From Halorubrum sp. BOL3-1 (lineage in GTDB: Archaea; Halobacteriota; Halobacteria; Halobacteriales; Haloferacaceae), in contig NZ_CP034692.1 of NCBI RefSeq assembly GCF_004114375.1, forward strand, positions 1,054,001-1,118,000: a DNA stretch of 64,000 nucleotides, given 5' to 3'. Shown here in pieces: positions 17,248 to 25,133 of this stretch. The notes under the pieces are model-generated. The model was not told the origin of the DNA and did not search any database. It saw nothing but the letters and a program-made list of their open reading frames with translations. The translations under genes and the position numbers were made by a program. Position 1 is the stretch's first letter, and each line of letters opens with the position of its first letter.

Positions 17248-18486
17248 ATGAGCGATTCGTACGTGATCGTCGGTGACGGTATCGCGGGTGCGTCCGCGGC
17301 CGAGACGCTGCGCGAGGAGGCGCCCGACGCCGAGATCACGGTTCTCACGGACGAGGGAGAGTCCCTCTACAACCGGATCCTGATCAAGGAGTACGCGAAG
17401 GGGAAACTCCCCGAGGCGCCGATATCGATCCACCAGGAGGACTGGTACGACGAGCACGACGTGGACCTCCGGCTCAACACCGTTGTCGTCGACATCGACA
17501 TCGAGAACGACGCGGTCCACACCCACGAGGGCGAGAGCTTCGAGTACGACTCCCTGCTGCTCGCCATCGGCGGGACGCCACAGCAGCTCCCCGTGGAGAA
17601 CGCCGACGCCGACGGGATCCACCACTTCTGGACGTTCCAGGACGCCCGCCGGATCAAAGAGAGCGTCGAGGACGCCGAGAAGGCCGTCATCGTCGGCGCC
17701 GGCCTGCTCGGTATCGACTTCGCGGCCATCTGCGGCGCGCAGGACGTCGAGGCGAAGTACCTCATGCGCGGCGACAGCTGGTGGCGGTACGCGCTCTCCG
17801 AAGAGGGCGCGGAGATCATGCACGAGGCGATGCGCGAGCGCGGCGTCGAGCCGGTGTTCGGCTCCGGCGTCGACCACTTCGAGGTCGACGATGACGACCA
17901 CGTCACGGCCGCTGTCGACCCGAACGGAGAGCGCTTCGAGTGCGACTTCGCGGGCGTCGCCATCGGGCTGAACTTCAACACCGAACTCGTCGAGGACACG
18001 CCGCTGGCGGTCGATGACGGAATCGTCGTCGACGAGTTCATGCGCACCAACGTCGACAACGTGTACGCCGCGGGCGACATCACCACGTTCAACGACCTGA
18101 TCCTCGGCGAGCGGGCGAAGAACGGCTCGTGGGGGTCCGCCAAAGAACAGGGAACGATCGCCGCCGGGAACATGGTCGAGTACGGCAGCGAGGAGTTCGA
18201 GTGGGTCTCCTCGTACTCGATCACCCACTTCGACTTCCCGTTCCTCTCCTTCGGCCACCCGACCCTCGGGGACGACTCGGTGGAGGCGACCACGGCCGAC
18301 GGCGAGTGGCGTCGCGTCGCGCTGAAAGACGGCAAGGTGGTCGGCGGCGTACTCATCGGTGACCTCTCGCCGCAGTCGGCGTTCAAACAGCTGATGCGCG
18401 AGGGCCGCGACGTCAGCGACCAGAGGGACCGCCTCATGGAGCCCGGCTTCTCGGTCGATGACTTGGCGGCCGCGACCGAACAGTAG
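17248..18486 (+). CDS. NAD(P)/FAD-dependent oxidoreductase (rubredoxin/nitrite reductase-like)
   Basis: 412-residue flavoprotein of the pyridine nucleotide-disulfide oxidoreductase group. Seen: FAD site VIVGDGIAGASAAETL at the N terminus, a second dinucleotide fold AVIVGAGLLGIDFAA, and YAAGDITTFND near the C-terminal FAD contact. No redox-active CxxC is visible, so it belongs to the NirB/NADH-oxidase/ferredoxin reductase side rather than to disulfide reductases. The frame is open to 17158; the ATG at 17248 is chosen because ACATTAACC lies about 27 bases upstream. The electron acceptor is unknown. Confidence 0.88.
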   Translation: MSDSYVIVGDGIAGASAAETLREEAPDAEITVLTDEGESLYNRILIKEYAKGKLPEAPISIHQEDWYDEHDVDLRLNTVVVDIDIENDAVHTHEGESFEYDSLLLAIGGTPQQLPVENADADGIHHFWTFQDARRIKESVEDAEKAVIVGAGLLGIDFAAICGAQDVEAKYLMRGDSWWRYALSEEGAEIMHEAMRERGVEPVFGSGVDHFEVDDDDHVTAAVDPNGERFECDFAGVAIGLNFNTELVEDTPLAVDDGIVVDEFMRTNVDNVYAAGDITTFNDLILGERAKNGSWGSAKEQGTIAAGNMVEYGSEEFEWVSSYSITHFDFPFLSFGHPTLGDDSVEATTADGEWRRVALKDGKVVGGVLIGDLSPQSAFKQLMREGRDVSDQRDRLMEPGFSVDDLAAATEQ

Positions 18487-18616
18487 CGGAGAGCGAGGGG
18501 CGGAGAACGCTCGTCGACGGACGGTCGCCCGCGGGATTTTTCGAGCGACTCACCGAGCGACGCTCACGTATCGCTGCCGCGAAACGTTTATCATTAATCG
18601 TGTTGTATGGTATCAC

Positions 18617-18832
18617 ATGTCACTCAGAGACACCGGGCGACGGGTACGCCTCCGCCGCACCGGCTGCGTCCCGACCGACGCGCGGGTCCGTCACTACGAC
18701 GAACTCGACGACGACGAACAGCGAGTCGTGCGGGAGCTGGCGGGCGAGCCGTGGACGGCGCCGGAGACCGGCGACCTCGACGACGGTGACGTGGTGAAGT
18801 TCACCGACTACTACCTGGTCCGGTCGCGGTGA
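18617..18832 (+). CDS. Small haloarchaeal conserved protein
   Basis: 71-residue protein, MSLRDTGRRVRLRRTGCVPTDARVRHYDELDDDEQRVVRELAG...VVKFTDYYLVRSR. Basic N terminus, acidic middle, ending in a YYLV beta-like strand. TTTATCATTAATC about 25-30 bases upstream of the ATG is a clear TATA element, which supports a real leaderless gene. No domain recognised. Confidence 0.7.
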   Translation: MSLRDTGRRVRLRRTGCVPTDARVRHYDELDDDEQRVVRELAGEPWTAPETGDLDDGDVVKFTDYYLVRSR

Positions 18833-18922
18833 GGGCACCCGGGTTCGGGTTCCGGTGAGCGGTCGGAGGAGGGTCTGCCCGGAAGCGAAGTTGTTTTCGC
18901 CGGTGGGGCGCAAGTGTGAGGC

Positions 18923-19339
18923 ATGGACAGCGGCGGATCCACCGACATGACGCTGGCGTTCGAGTTGGAGGCGCTGAAAGCGCTCGCGGACCCCAACGCG
19001 GTGTTCAACAACGCCCGACAGTGGACCGAGTACGTCGGCGTCGTCAGCGAGAAGCCGACATACGTCGTCACGAACTTCACGCGGAAACACCGCGTGCGAC
19101 AGGACTTCTTTTCCGGTCCGCGCGGCGTCGAGGAGAGCTTGGAGAACATCAGCCAGCAGTTCGATACGGATCGACACGTCTTCGTCGGGGTCGACGACGA
19201 GGACGAGACCGTCGCCGAGGCGACCAGCTGGGAGTTCCTCCAAGTCGGAAACGCGGCCGAGGCCGCCGGATGGACGCTCGCGACCGGCGAGAGCGCGGAC
19301 GAGGCGCCCGAAGAGCAGGCCCGCGACGACTGGCCCTGA
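18923..19339 (+). CDS. Haloarchaeal conserved protein, paralogue of the gene at 5598
   Basis: 138-residue acidic protein. Same conserved order as the protein at 5598-6080: MTLAFELEALKALADPNAVFNNARQWTEYVGVV, HVFVGVDDEDETVA, WEFLQVGNAAEAAGW. It differs in the middle (FTRKHRVRQDFFSGPRGVEESLENI) and lacks the Arg-rich tail. The convergence of a short N-terminal motif, an internal [HY]VFVG strand and the terminal EAAGW suggests a conserved fold. Function unknown. Confidence 0.8.
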   Translation: MDSGGSTDMTLAFELEALKALADPNAVFNNARQWTEYVGVVSEKPTYVVTNFTRKHRVRQDFFSGPRGVEESLENISQQFDTDRHVFVGVDDEDETVAEATSWEFLQVGNAAEAAGWTLATGESADEAPEEQARDDWP

Positions 19340-19410
19340 GCCGACCGCGACCGGGGGTCGGCTCGGCTTCCGACGCGAGGTGTTTTGCCCGCGGCGACGA
19401 ATCGCGTGAC

Positions 19411-20169
19411 ATGACGAGTCACGACGACGGCCACGGGGACGACAAAGGACATGACCACCACGGTCGCGACCACGGGGACGACGAAGGACATGACCACCAC
19501 GGGGACGACGACGGCCACGACCACCACGGTCACGACCATGGGGACGACGACGGCCACGACCACCACGGTCACGACCATGGGGACGACGACGGCCACGACC
19601 ACCACGGTCACGACGTCGACTCGGTCGCGGTCGCGGTCGTTACGGTCTCCTCGTCGCGCTCCGCGGACGAGGACCCCGCGGGCGACTACGTCGCGGCCGC
19701 CTTCGAGACGGCGGGTCACGAGGTTGCCGTCCGCGAGCTGATCGGAGACGACTACGACAGCGTTCAGGGGACCGTCGACAGACTGGCTCGCCGGGAGGAC
19801 ACGGACGCGGTTGTGACCACCGGCGGCACGGGCGTCACGCCGGACGACGTCACGCCGGAGGCGGTCCGCGGCCTGCTCGCGAAGCGCCTGCCGGGGTTCG
19901 GTGAGCTGTTCCGCCGGCTCTCCTACGAAGAGATCGGTACCCGCACCATCGGCTCGCGCGCGACCGCCGGGGTCGTCTCCGCGACCCCGGTGTTCTGTCT
20001 CCCCGGCTCCGAGAACGCGGTCCGGCTCGGCGTCGACGAGGTGATCCTCCCGGAGATCGGTCACCTCGTCGGACTCGCCGGGCGCGGACTCGACGAGGAG
20101 GAGAGCGGGGGAAGCGAGGAGGGTGAGACGGCGGAGGGCAGCGAAACGGCAGAGAGCGGCGACGCCTGA
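19411..20169 (+). CDS. MoaB/Mog-type molybdopterin biosynthesis protein with His-rich leader
   Basis: 252-residue protein in two parts. Residues 1-68 hold 23 histidines in Gly/Asp/His repeats; residues 31-69 are three near-identical units GDDDGHDHHGHDH. The rest is a MoaB/Mog fold: SVAVAVVTVSSSR, DAVVTTGGTGVTPDDVTPEAV (GGTG adenylation loop), ELFRRLSYEEIGTRTIGSRATAGVV, and CLPGSENAVRLGVDEVILPEIGHLVGLA. Such enzymes adenylate molybdopterin before metal insertion. The His-rich leader could store or deliver metal (inference). No other Mo genes are adjacent. Confidence 0.85.
   Translation: MTSHDDGHGDDKGHDHHGRDHGDDEGHDHHGDDDGHDHHGHDHGDDDGHDHHGHDHGDDDGHDHHGHDVDSVAVAVVTVSSSRSADEDPAGDYVAAAFETAGHEVAVRELIGDDYDSVQGTVDRLARREDTDAVVTTGGTGVTPDDVTPEAVRGLLAKRLPGFGELFRRLSYEEIGTRTIGSRATAGVVSATPVFCLPGSENAVRLGVDEVILPEIGHLVGLAGRGLDEEESGGSEEGETAEGSETAESGDA
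19501..19617 (+). repeat. In-frame 39-bp tandem repeat (x3) in the MoaB-like gene
   Basis: Three near-perfect 39-base units encode GDDDGHDHHGHDH (residues 31-69). Diverged partial units precede them from 19411. Length may vary between strains by slippage. Confidence 0.8.
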
Positions 20170-20181
20170 CGCGCCGGCAGC

Positions 20182-20775
20182 TCAGACGGCGGTGAGGAAG
20201 TTCCGGACGAGGTCGTGGCCCGACGCGGTCAACACGCTCTCCGGGTGGAACTGGACCGCCTCGATCGGGTGGTTCCGGTGACGGATCCCCATCACGATCG
20301 GCTCGCCGTCGTGGTCCGTGGTAGCAGTGACCTCGAACGCGTCCGGCACCTCGGTCGCCGCCAGCGAGTGGTAGCGGCCTGCCCGGAACCCCTGATCGAG
20401 TCCGCGGAACACGCCCTCGCCGTCGTGCTCGACGGCGAACGCCTTCCCGTGGACCGGTTCGGGGGCGTGCCCCACCGTCCCGCCGTACTCGTGGACGGCC
20501 GCCTCCAGCCCGAGGCAGACGCCGAGCGTCGGCACCCGGCGGGAGAGGTCGCGCAACACCGGCATCGTCACGCCGACGTCGCGGTCGTTCCTCGGGTGTC
20601 CCGGGCCCGGGCTGACGATCACCGCGTCCGGGTCCGCCGACTCGATCTGGTCGAGCGACGCGGTGTTTTTGAACACCTCGACGGCGACCGGCTCGCCGTC
20701 GATCCGCTGGTCGGAGACGTACTCGACGAGGTTGTAGGTGAACGAGTCGAAGTTGTCGACGACGACGACCCTCAT
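20182..20775 (-). CDS. trpG: Anthranilate synthase component II (glutamine amidotransferase)
   Basis: Supplies ammonia from glutamine to TrpE for tryptophan synthesis. 197 residues, the family norm. Seen: VVVDNFDSFTYNLVEY at the N terminus, VSPGPGHP oxyanion region, nucleophile Cys87 in LGVCLGLEA, and the C-terminal QFHPES with catalytic His and Glu. The usual 'CLGHQ' reads CLGLE. Its ATG (20775) overlaps the trpE stop as ATGA. Last gene of trpDFEG; it converges on the MoaB-like gene, 12 bases away. Confidence 0.96.
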   Translation of the reverse strand: MRVVVVDNFDSFTYNLVEYVSDQRIDGEPVAVEVFKNTASLDQIESADPDAVIVSPGPGHPRNDRDVGVTMPVLRDLSRRVPTLGVCLGLEAAVHEYGGTVGHAPEPVHGKAFAVEHDGEGVFRGLDQGFRAGRYHSLAATEVPDAFEVTATTDHDGEPIVMGIRHRNHPIEAVQFHPESVLTASGHDLVRNFLTAV

Positions 20776-22475
20776 CGGTCCGCCTCCGAGCCGGTGGCGA
20801 GCGGGTCGGGCGCGTCGCTGTCGGTCGCGTCCCCCTCGCTCGCTCCGTCCTCGCGGATCCGATCGATCGCGGCCAACACGCCGTCCATCTTCTGTTCGGT
20901 CTCCTCGTACTCGGCGGCCGGGTCGGAGTCCGCGACGAGACCGGCACCGGCCCGCACGCCGATGACGGTCTCCTCGACCGACTCGTCGAGCGTCGCGGTC
21001 CGGATCACGATCGCGAAGTCGGCGTCGCCGGTCCACGAGTAGTAGCCGACGCCCCCGCCGTACGCCTCCCGCGGCGTCGACTCGAGGTCGTCGATGATCT
21101 CCATCGCGCGTACCTTCGGCGCGCCGGTGAGCGTCCCCGCGGGGAACGTCGCGCGCGTCGCGTCGAACGCGTCGGCGTCGCCGGCGAGCGTCCCCGTGAC
21201 GGTCGACTCGATGTGCTGGACGTGGCTGTACTTCAGGACGTTCATGAACTCCTCGACGCGGACTGAACCCGGCTCGGAGACGCGGCGGACGTCGTTGCGC
21301 GCGAGGTCGACGAGCATCGTGTGCTCGGCGCGCTCCTTCGCGTCCGCGAGCATCTCGCCCGCGAGTCGCCGGTCCTCGACGGGGCTGGTCCCGCGCGGAC
21401 AGGTGCCCGCGATGGGGTTCGAGACGATCCGGTCGCCTTTCACCGACACGAGCGTCTCCGGGCTGGCGCCGACGACGGTCCGGTCGTCGTGGCGCAGGAC
21501 GTACATGTACGGCGAGGGGTTCACGTCGCGCAGCGCCGCGTACAGTCCGAGCGAGTCGGCCTCGCCGCGCAGTTCGCGGCTCCGCGAGACCACGCCCTGG
21601 TAGATGTCCCCGTCGAGGACGTGGCGCTTCGCGGTTCGAACTGCCTCCTCGTACTCCTCGCGGGGGTCCGCGCTCTCCTCTCGCACCCGGACGCCGTCCG
21701 GGTCCGGCGACCCCGCCTCGCGCAGGGCAGTCGCGACCCGATCCGCCTCTGCGAGCAGGTCGTCGTACACCGCCGCGGGGTCGTCGTCGACGCCGATCAC
21801 CGGCGTGAACACGAGTTCGACGCTGCCCTCCTTCTCGTCGAAGACGACGGTCCGGGTCGTGAGCGCGAACTCGGCGTCCGGGAACTCTGTCTCCGGGCGC
21901 TCGACGCCGACCTCCTCCAACCAGAGGTCGTAGACGGCCTCGTACGCCAGGAACCCGACGAATCCGCCCGAGAGGATCTGCCGGTCGGTGTCGGGGAACC
22001 CGCGCAGGCTCACGTCCGGGAAGGCGGCCCGGACGCGGTCGACGGCGTCGCCGGCGTCGGGACCGAGGTCGCCGCCCCGCTCCGCCCCGGCGTCCGCGTC
22101 GCCGACGAACTCGGCGGCCGGGCCGAGTTCGGTCACCTCGGTGCGGTCCGGGTGGACCGAGACGATCGCCTCGGGATCGTAGCCGACGAACGAGTAGCGG
22201 GCGTGTCTGTCGGCCTTCCCGCCCGACGTGAACGCGCCGTCGGGGTCGCTGGAGGCGACCTTCTCGCCGGACTCTAAGAGGAACCCGTACGGCCCCTCAC
22301 CGACCAGGGTCGCGTACGCCGCGATCGGGGTGACGTCGGCGTCGAGCGACGTCGACGCCCGGACCACGGTCGGCTTCTCGGCGTCCGCGGCGAGGGCGAC
22401 GAACTCGGCCTTCGAGCGGTCGAGCGAGGAGGGGGAGGACGCCTCACGGCCGTCGGACACCGTACCGTCGCTCAT
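20772..22475 (-). CDS. trpE: Anthranilate synthase component I
   Basis: Chorismate-to-anthranilate synthase, 567 residues. Seen: N-terminal LLESGEK...RYSFVGYDP (region that binds tryptophan in feedback inhibition), and the chorismate-binding half with GDIYQGVVSRSRELRG, PSPYMYVLR, ETLV, SNPIAGTCPRG, EHTMLVDLARNDVRRV, VQHIESTVTG, FPAGTLTGAPKVRAMEIID, and GGGVGYYSWTGDADFAIVIRT. All family-critical blocks are present. Overlaps trpF upstream and trpG downstream by ATGA junctions. Start ATG 22475; open frame beyond it is shadow. Confidence 0.97.
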   Translation of the reverse strand: MSDGTVSDGREASSPSSLDRSKAEFVALAADAEKPTVVRASTSLDADVTPIAAYATLVGEGPYGFLLESGEKVASSDPDGAFTSGGKADRHARYSFVGYDPEAIVSVHPDRTEVTELGPAAEFVGDADAGAERGGDLGPDAGDAVDRVRAAFPDVSLRGFPDTDRQILSGGFVGFLAYEAVYDLWLEEVGVERPETEFPDAEFALTTRTVVFDEKEGSVELVFTPVIGVDDDPAAVYDDLLAEADRVATALREAGSPDPDGVRVREESADPREEYEEAVRTAKRHVLDGDIYQGVVSRSRELRGEADSLGLYAALRDVNPSPYMYVLRHDDRTVVGASPETLVSVKGDRIVSNPIAGTCPRGTSPVEDRRLAGEMLADAKERAEHTMLVDLARNDVRRVSEPGSVRVEEFMNVLKYSHVQHIESTVTGTLAGDADAFDATRATFPAGTLTGAPKVRAMEIIDDLESTPREAYGGGVGYYSWTGDADFAIVIRTATLDESVEETVIGVRAGAGLVADSDPAAEYEETEQKMDGVLAAIDRIREDGASEGDATDSDAPDPLATGSEADR

Positions 22476-23116
22476 GCCAGCTCCATCTCCCGGCCCGCGT
22501 TGGCGACGAAGCGAGCCACCGCGTTGTGGTCCTTCCGCCCGTCCTCGATCTCGACGCCCGAGGCGACGTCGACCGCGAAGGGGTCGGCGACGCGCACCGC
22601 CTCCGCGACCGTGTCGGGCGTGAGTCCGCCGGCCAGCACGACGGGCGTGGTAAGCCGGGCGGCGAGCTCGCCGGTCGCCTGCCAGTCGTGGGTCTCGCCC
22701 GTGCCGCCCGCGCCCGAGTCGTCCGTGGAGTCGACGACGAACGCGTCGACCGCGCCGTCGAGCTCCTCGGCGCGACCCGGCTCGTCGGCGTCGACCGCGA
22801 GCAGCACGCTCCGCCCCGTCTCCGCGCGGACGTAGCGCAGCTCCTCGGCGGTCCACTCGCCGTGGAGCTGGACCGCGTCGGGGGCGACCGTCCGGGCCAG
22901 CTCGACCGCGCGCTCAGCGGATTCGGGCATCGCCACGAGCGTCGCGGTGACGAACGGCGGGACGTCCGCGAGCAGCTCGGCGGCCTTCGCCGGGTCGACC
23001 TGGCGCGGCGAGTCGACCGGCACCTCGGTGATCACGCCCACCGCGTCGGCGCCCGCCTCAACCGCGGCGCGGAGGTCGGCCGCTTCGGTGATCCCGCAGA
23101 TCTTCACGCGCGCCAT
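22472..23116 (-). CDS. trpF: Phosphoribosylanthranilate isomerase
   Basis: TIM-barrel isomerase of tryptophan synthesis, 214 residues. Seen: VKICGIT at the N terminus with catalytic Cys, PDAVQLHG, the VDSTDDS region, PVVLAGGLTPDTVAEAV and C-terminal FAVDVASGVE, all family hallmarks. Start ATG 23116 shares a base with the trpD stop, and its own stop overlaps the trpE start. Confidence 0.95.
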   Translation of the reverse strand: MARVKICGITEAADLRAAVEAGADAVGVITEVPVDSPRQVDPAKAAELLADVPPFVTATLVAMPESAERAVELARTVAPDAVQLHGEWTAEELRYVRAETGRSVLLAVDADEPGRAEELDGAVDAFVVDSTDDSGAGGTGETHDWQATGELAARLTTPVVLAGGLTPDTVAEAVRVADPFAVDVASGVEIEDGRKDHNAVARFVANAGREMELA

Positions 23117-24201
23117 CAGTCGCCGTCCTCCGCGGCGTCGCCGCCGGCGCTCGCCGCCGCTTCTCCCTCCGCTCGCGCCTCCGAACCGGGGTCGTCGCCG
23201 CACAGCGCCGCGAACTTCTCCGCCGCCGCGCCGGAGTCGATCGCCTCCGCGGCGCGCTCGACGCCCGCCGCGAGCGAATCGGTCTCGCCGGCGACGTAGA
23301 CGGCGGCGCCCGCGTTCGCCAAGACCAGGTCGCGTTTCGGGCCGGTGACGGAGCCGTCGACGATCCCTCGAAGGTCCGTCGCGTTCTCCTCGGGCGATCC
23401 CCCCGCGACGGCTTCGATCGGGGCGCGGCCGAGACCGAGGTCCTCCGGCGTGATCGTGAACTCAGTGACCTCGTCGCCGTCGACCTCGGCGGCGACGGTG
23501 TCGTCGTGGATCCCGATCTCGTCCATTCCCGCGCCGTGGACGACGAGCGCGCGTTCGACGGGCATGTGCGCGAGCGACCGCGCGATGACCGGCACGAGGT
23601 CGGGGTCGTACACGCCCAGTACCTGCGCGTCGGCGCCGGCGGGGTTCGTCAGCGGCCCGAGGACGTTGAAGATCGTCCGCATTCCCAACTCCTTGCGCGG
23701 GCCGATGACCGCCTTCATCGCCGGGTGGAAGACCGGCGCGAGCATGAAGCCGATCCCGTCGTCCTCGATGGCGTCCTCGACGGCCGGGGGTTCGGCCTCG
23801 ACGTCGGCGCCCGCGACCTCCAGCACGTCGGCGCTGCCCGACGAGGAGGAGACCGAGTAGTTGCCGTGCTTGGCGATCGGCACCCCGGCGCCAGCGGCGA
23901 CGATCGCGGCGGTCGTCGAGACGTTGATCGTGTCGTAGTCGTCGCCGCCCGTGCCGCAGGTGTCGACGAGCGGCTCGCGGTCCGGCTCGATCGTCCGGGC
24001 GGCGTCGCGCATCCCCCGCGCGAACCCGGCGATCTCCGCCTCGGTCTCGCCCTTCGCCCGGAGCGCGGCGAGCAACGCCCCGATCTGGGCCTCCGTCGCC
24101 TCCTCGAAGACGAGCCGCGCGGCCTCGCGCGCCTCCTCGACGGTCAGGTCCGTCCCGTCCGTCACGCGCTCGACCGCGTCGTTGATATTTATTATGTCCA
24201 T
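23116..24201 (-). CDS. trpD: Anthranilate phosphoribosyltransferase
   Basis: Transfers phosphoribose to anthranilate; first gene of trpDFEG, the operon order known from Haloferax. About 361 residues. Seen: VDTCGTGGDDYDTINVSTTAAIVAAGAG, AKHGNYSVSSSSGSADVLE, FMLAPVFHPAMKAV, RTIFNVLGPLTNPA, and a disordered Ala/Asp C-terminal tail. I chose ATG 24201, not 24231: the inferred transcription start lies near 24219, downstream of 24231. Convergence of TATA, palindrome and start makes this the operon promoter. Confidence 0.95.
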   Translation of the reverse strand: MDIININDAVERVTDGTDLTVEEAREAARLVFEEATEAQIGALLAALRAKGETEAEIAGFARGMRDAARTIEPDREPLVDTCGTGGDDYDTINVSTTAAIVAAGAGVPIAKHGNYSVSSSSGSADVLEVAGADVEAEPPAVEDAIEDDGIGFMLAPVFHPAMKAVIGPRKELGMRTIFNVLGPLTNPAGADAQVLGVYDPDLVPVIARSLAHMPVERALVVHGAGMDEIGIHDDTVAAEVDGDEVTEFTITPEDLGLGRAPIEAVAGGSPEENATDLRGIVDGSVTGPKRDLVLANAGAAVYVAGETDSLAAGVERAAEAIDSGAAAEKFAALCGDDPGSEARAEGEAAASAGGDAAEDGD

Positions 24202-24224
24202 CGATGTAGTATTCCGAGTTGTGA

Positions 24225-24249
24225 TGTACAAGTATGTACACTAATTTAA
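24225..24249 (-). promoter_or_regulatory. trp operon promoter with palindromic candidate operator
   Basis: TATA box TTAAATTA (minus strand, 24242-24249) places transcription start near 24219. Between them lie two TGTACA half-sites, each self-complementary, separated by four bases (24225-24240, TGTACAAGTATGTACA). A protein bound here would block the polymerase, so this is a strong candidate tryptophan-responsive operator. Seen: TATA and palindrome; inferred: function. Confidence 0.55.
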
Positions 24250-24325
24250 CGCTGTCGACGGCGCGGGGACTGATCGCACAGGCGAGAAAATCAGGAGACG
24301 AACCCGAGAAGAGACCGTCGGGCCC

Positions 24326-25033
24326 CTACTCCGCGTCGAGCGCGGTCGACCCGTCGCCCTCCACGACGACGACGGGAACCTCGGCGTCGCCGACGACCGT
24401 GTCGGTCGTGGAGCCGAAGACGAACCGGCCGACCGTACCGGTCGTGGGGGCGCCGACGACGACTAGGTCGTAGTAGGGCGACTGCTCGACGACGGCGCCC
24501 GCTGCGGTCCGGTCCTCGACGAGCCACCGGTCGGCGCGGTCGAAGCCGCTGAGCCGCGATTCGGCCGCGTCGAGGAGCCGCTCACCGGCCGTGGCGTAGT
24601 CGGCGTCGTCCGCGTCGCCGGGGGTGTCGGCGTCGGCAGTCGTTCCGTCGTCGTCGCCGGATTCGGCGTCAGCGAGCGCCGCGTCGGAGGGGACGACGTG
24701 GAACAGTTCGAGCCACGCGTCCGTCGCCGCCGCTATCCCCCTCGCGACGTCGACGGTCGCCCCCGAGTGCGGGCCGGGACCGACGGCGACGAGGACCGAC
24801 GAGACGCGGTCGGGGCGCCCCGCGCGGTCGGCGCCGTTCAGCGACACGTCGGCCGCGGTGGCGACCCCGCTCGCGTCCTTCACCGCGGGTCCGATCACGG
24901 GGTCACCGACCGCGAGCGAACCGGCGGCGGCAGAACCGCCGCTCGCGGTCGAGTCGCTCGATCCGCCGCGGGCGCCGCCGTTTCGGGTTCCACCGTTTCG
25001 GGTGCTTCCACCGTCGCCGTCGCTCCCGTTCAT
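24326..25033 (-). CDS. Universal stress protein family
   Basis: 235-residue UspA-like protein. Seen: VLVAVGPGPHSGATVDVARGIAAATDAWLELFHVVP and the ATP-binding stretch VVVGAPTTGTVGRFVFGSTTDTVVGDAEVPVVVV (G-2x-G-9x-G(S/T)). The N-terminal 60 residues are a low-complexity Gly/Ser region, and a 25-residue acidic insertion sits in the middle, features common in haloarchaeal Usp proteins. TTTATC about 25 bases before the ATG supports the start. Role in stress signalling is inferred from family. Confidence 0.8.
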   Translation of the reverse strand: MNGSDGDGGSTRNGGTRNGGARGGSSDSTASGGSAAAGSLAVGDPVIGPAVKDASGVATAADVSLNGADRAGRPDRVSSVLVAVGPGPHSGATVDVARGIAAATDAWLELFHVVPSDAALADAESGDDDGTTADADTPGDADDADYATAGERLLDAAESRLSGFDRADRWLVEDRTAAGAVVEQSPYYDLVVVGAPTTGTVGRFVFGSTTDTVVGDAEVPVVVVEGDGSTALDAE

Positions 25034-25133
25034 GTGTGAACGTCTGACGCGCGTCAGATAAATCCCGTTGGTTCCGCACGCGTTTCGGCTGAGCGCCCGT
25101 CTCCTGCGGCCCCGCAGCGGGAGGTTCGAGTCG

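Noticed and set aside
18916-19410. Longer start for the MoaB-like gene
   Set aside because: The open frame upstream of 19411 is the shadow of the small gene at 18923; the ATG at 19411 begins the His-rich leader cleanly.
19501-19617. CRISPR-like array in the His-rich region
   Set aside because: The repeats are contiguous 39-bp units without spacers and encode a protein tail in frame.
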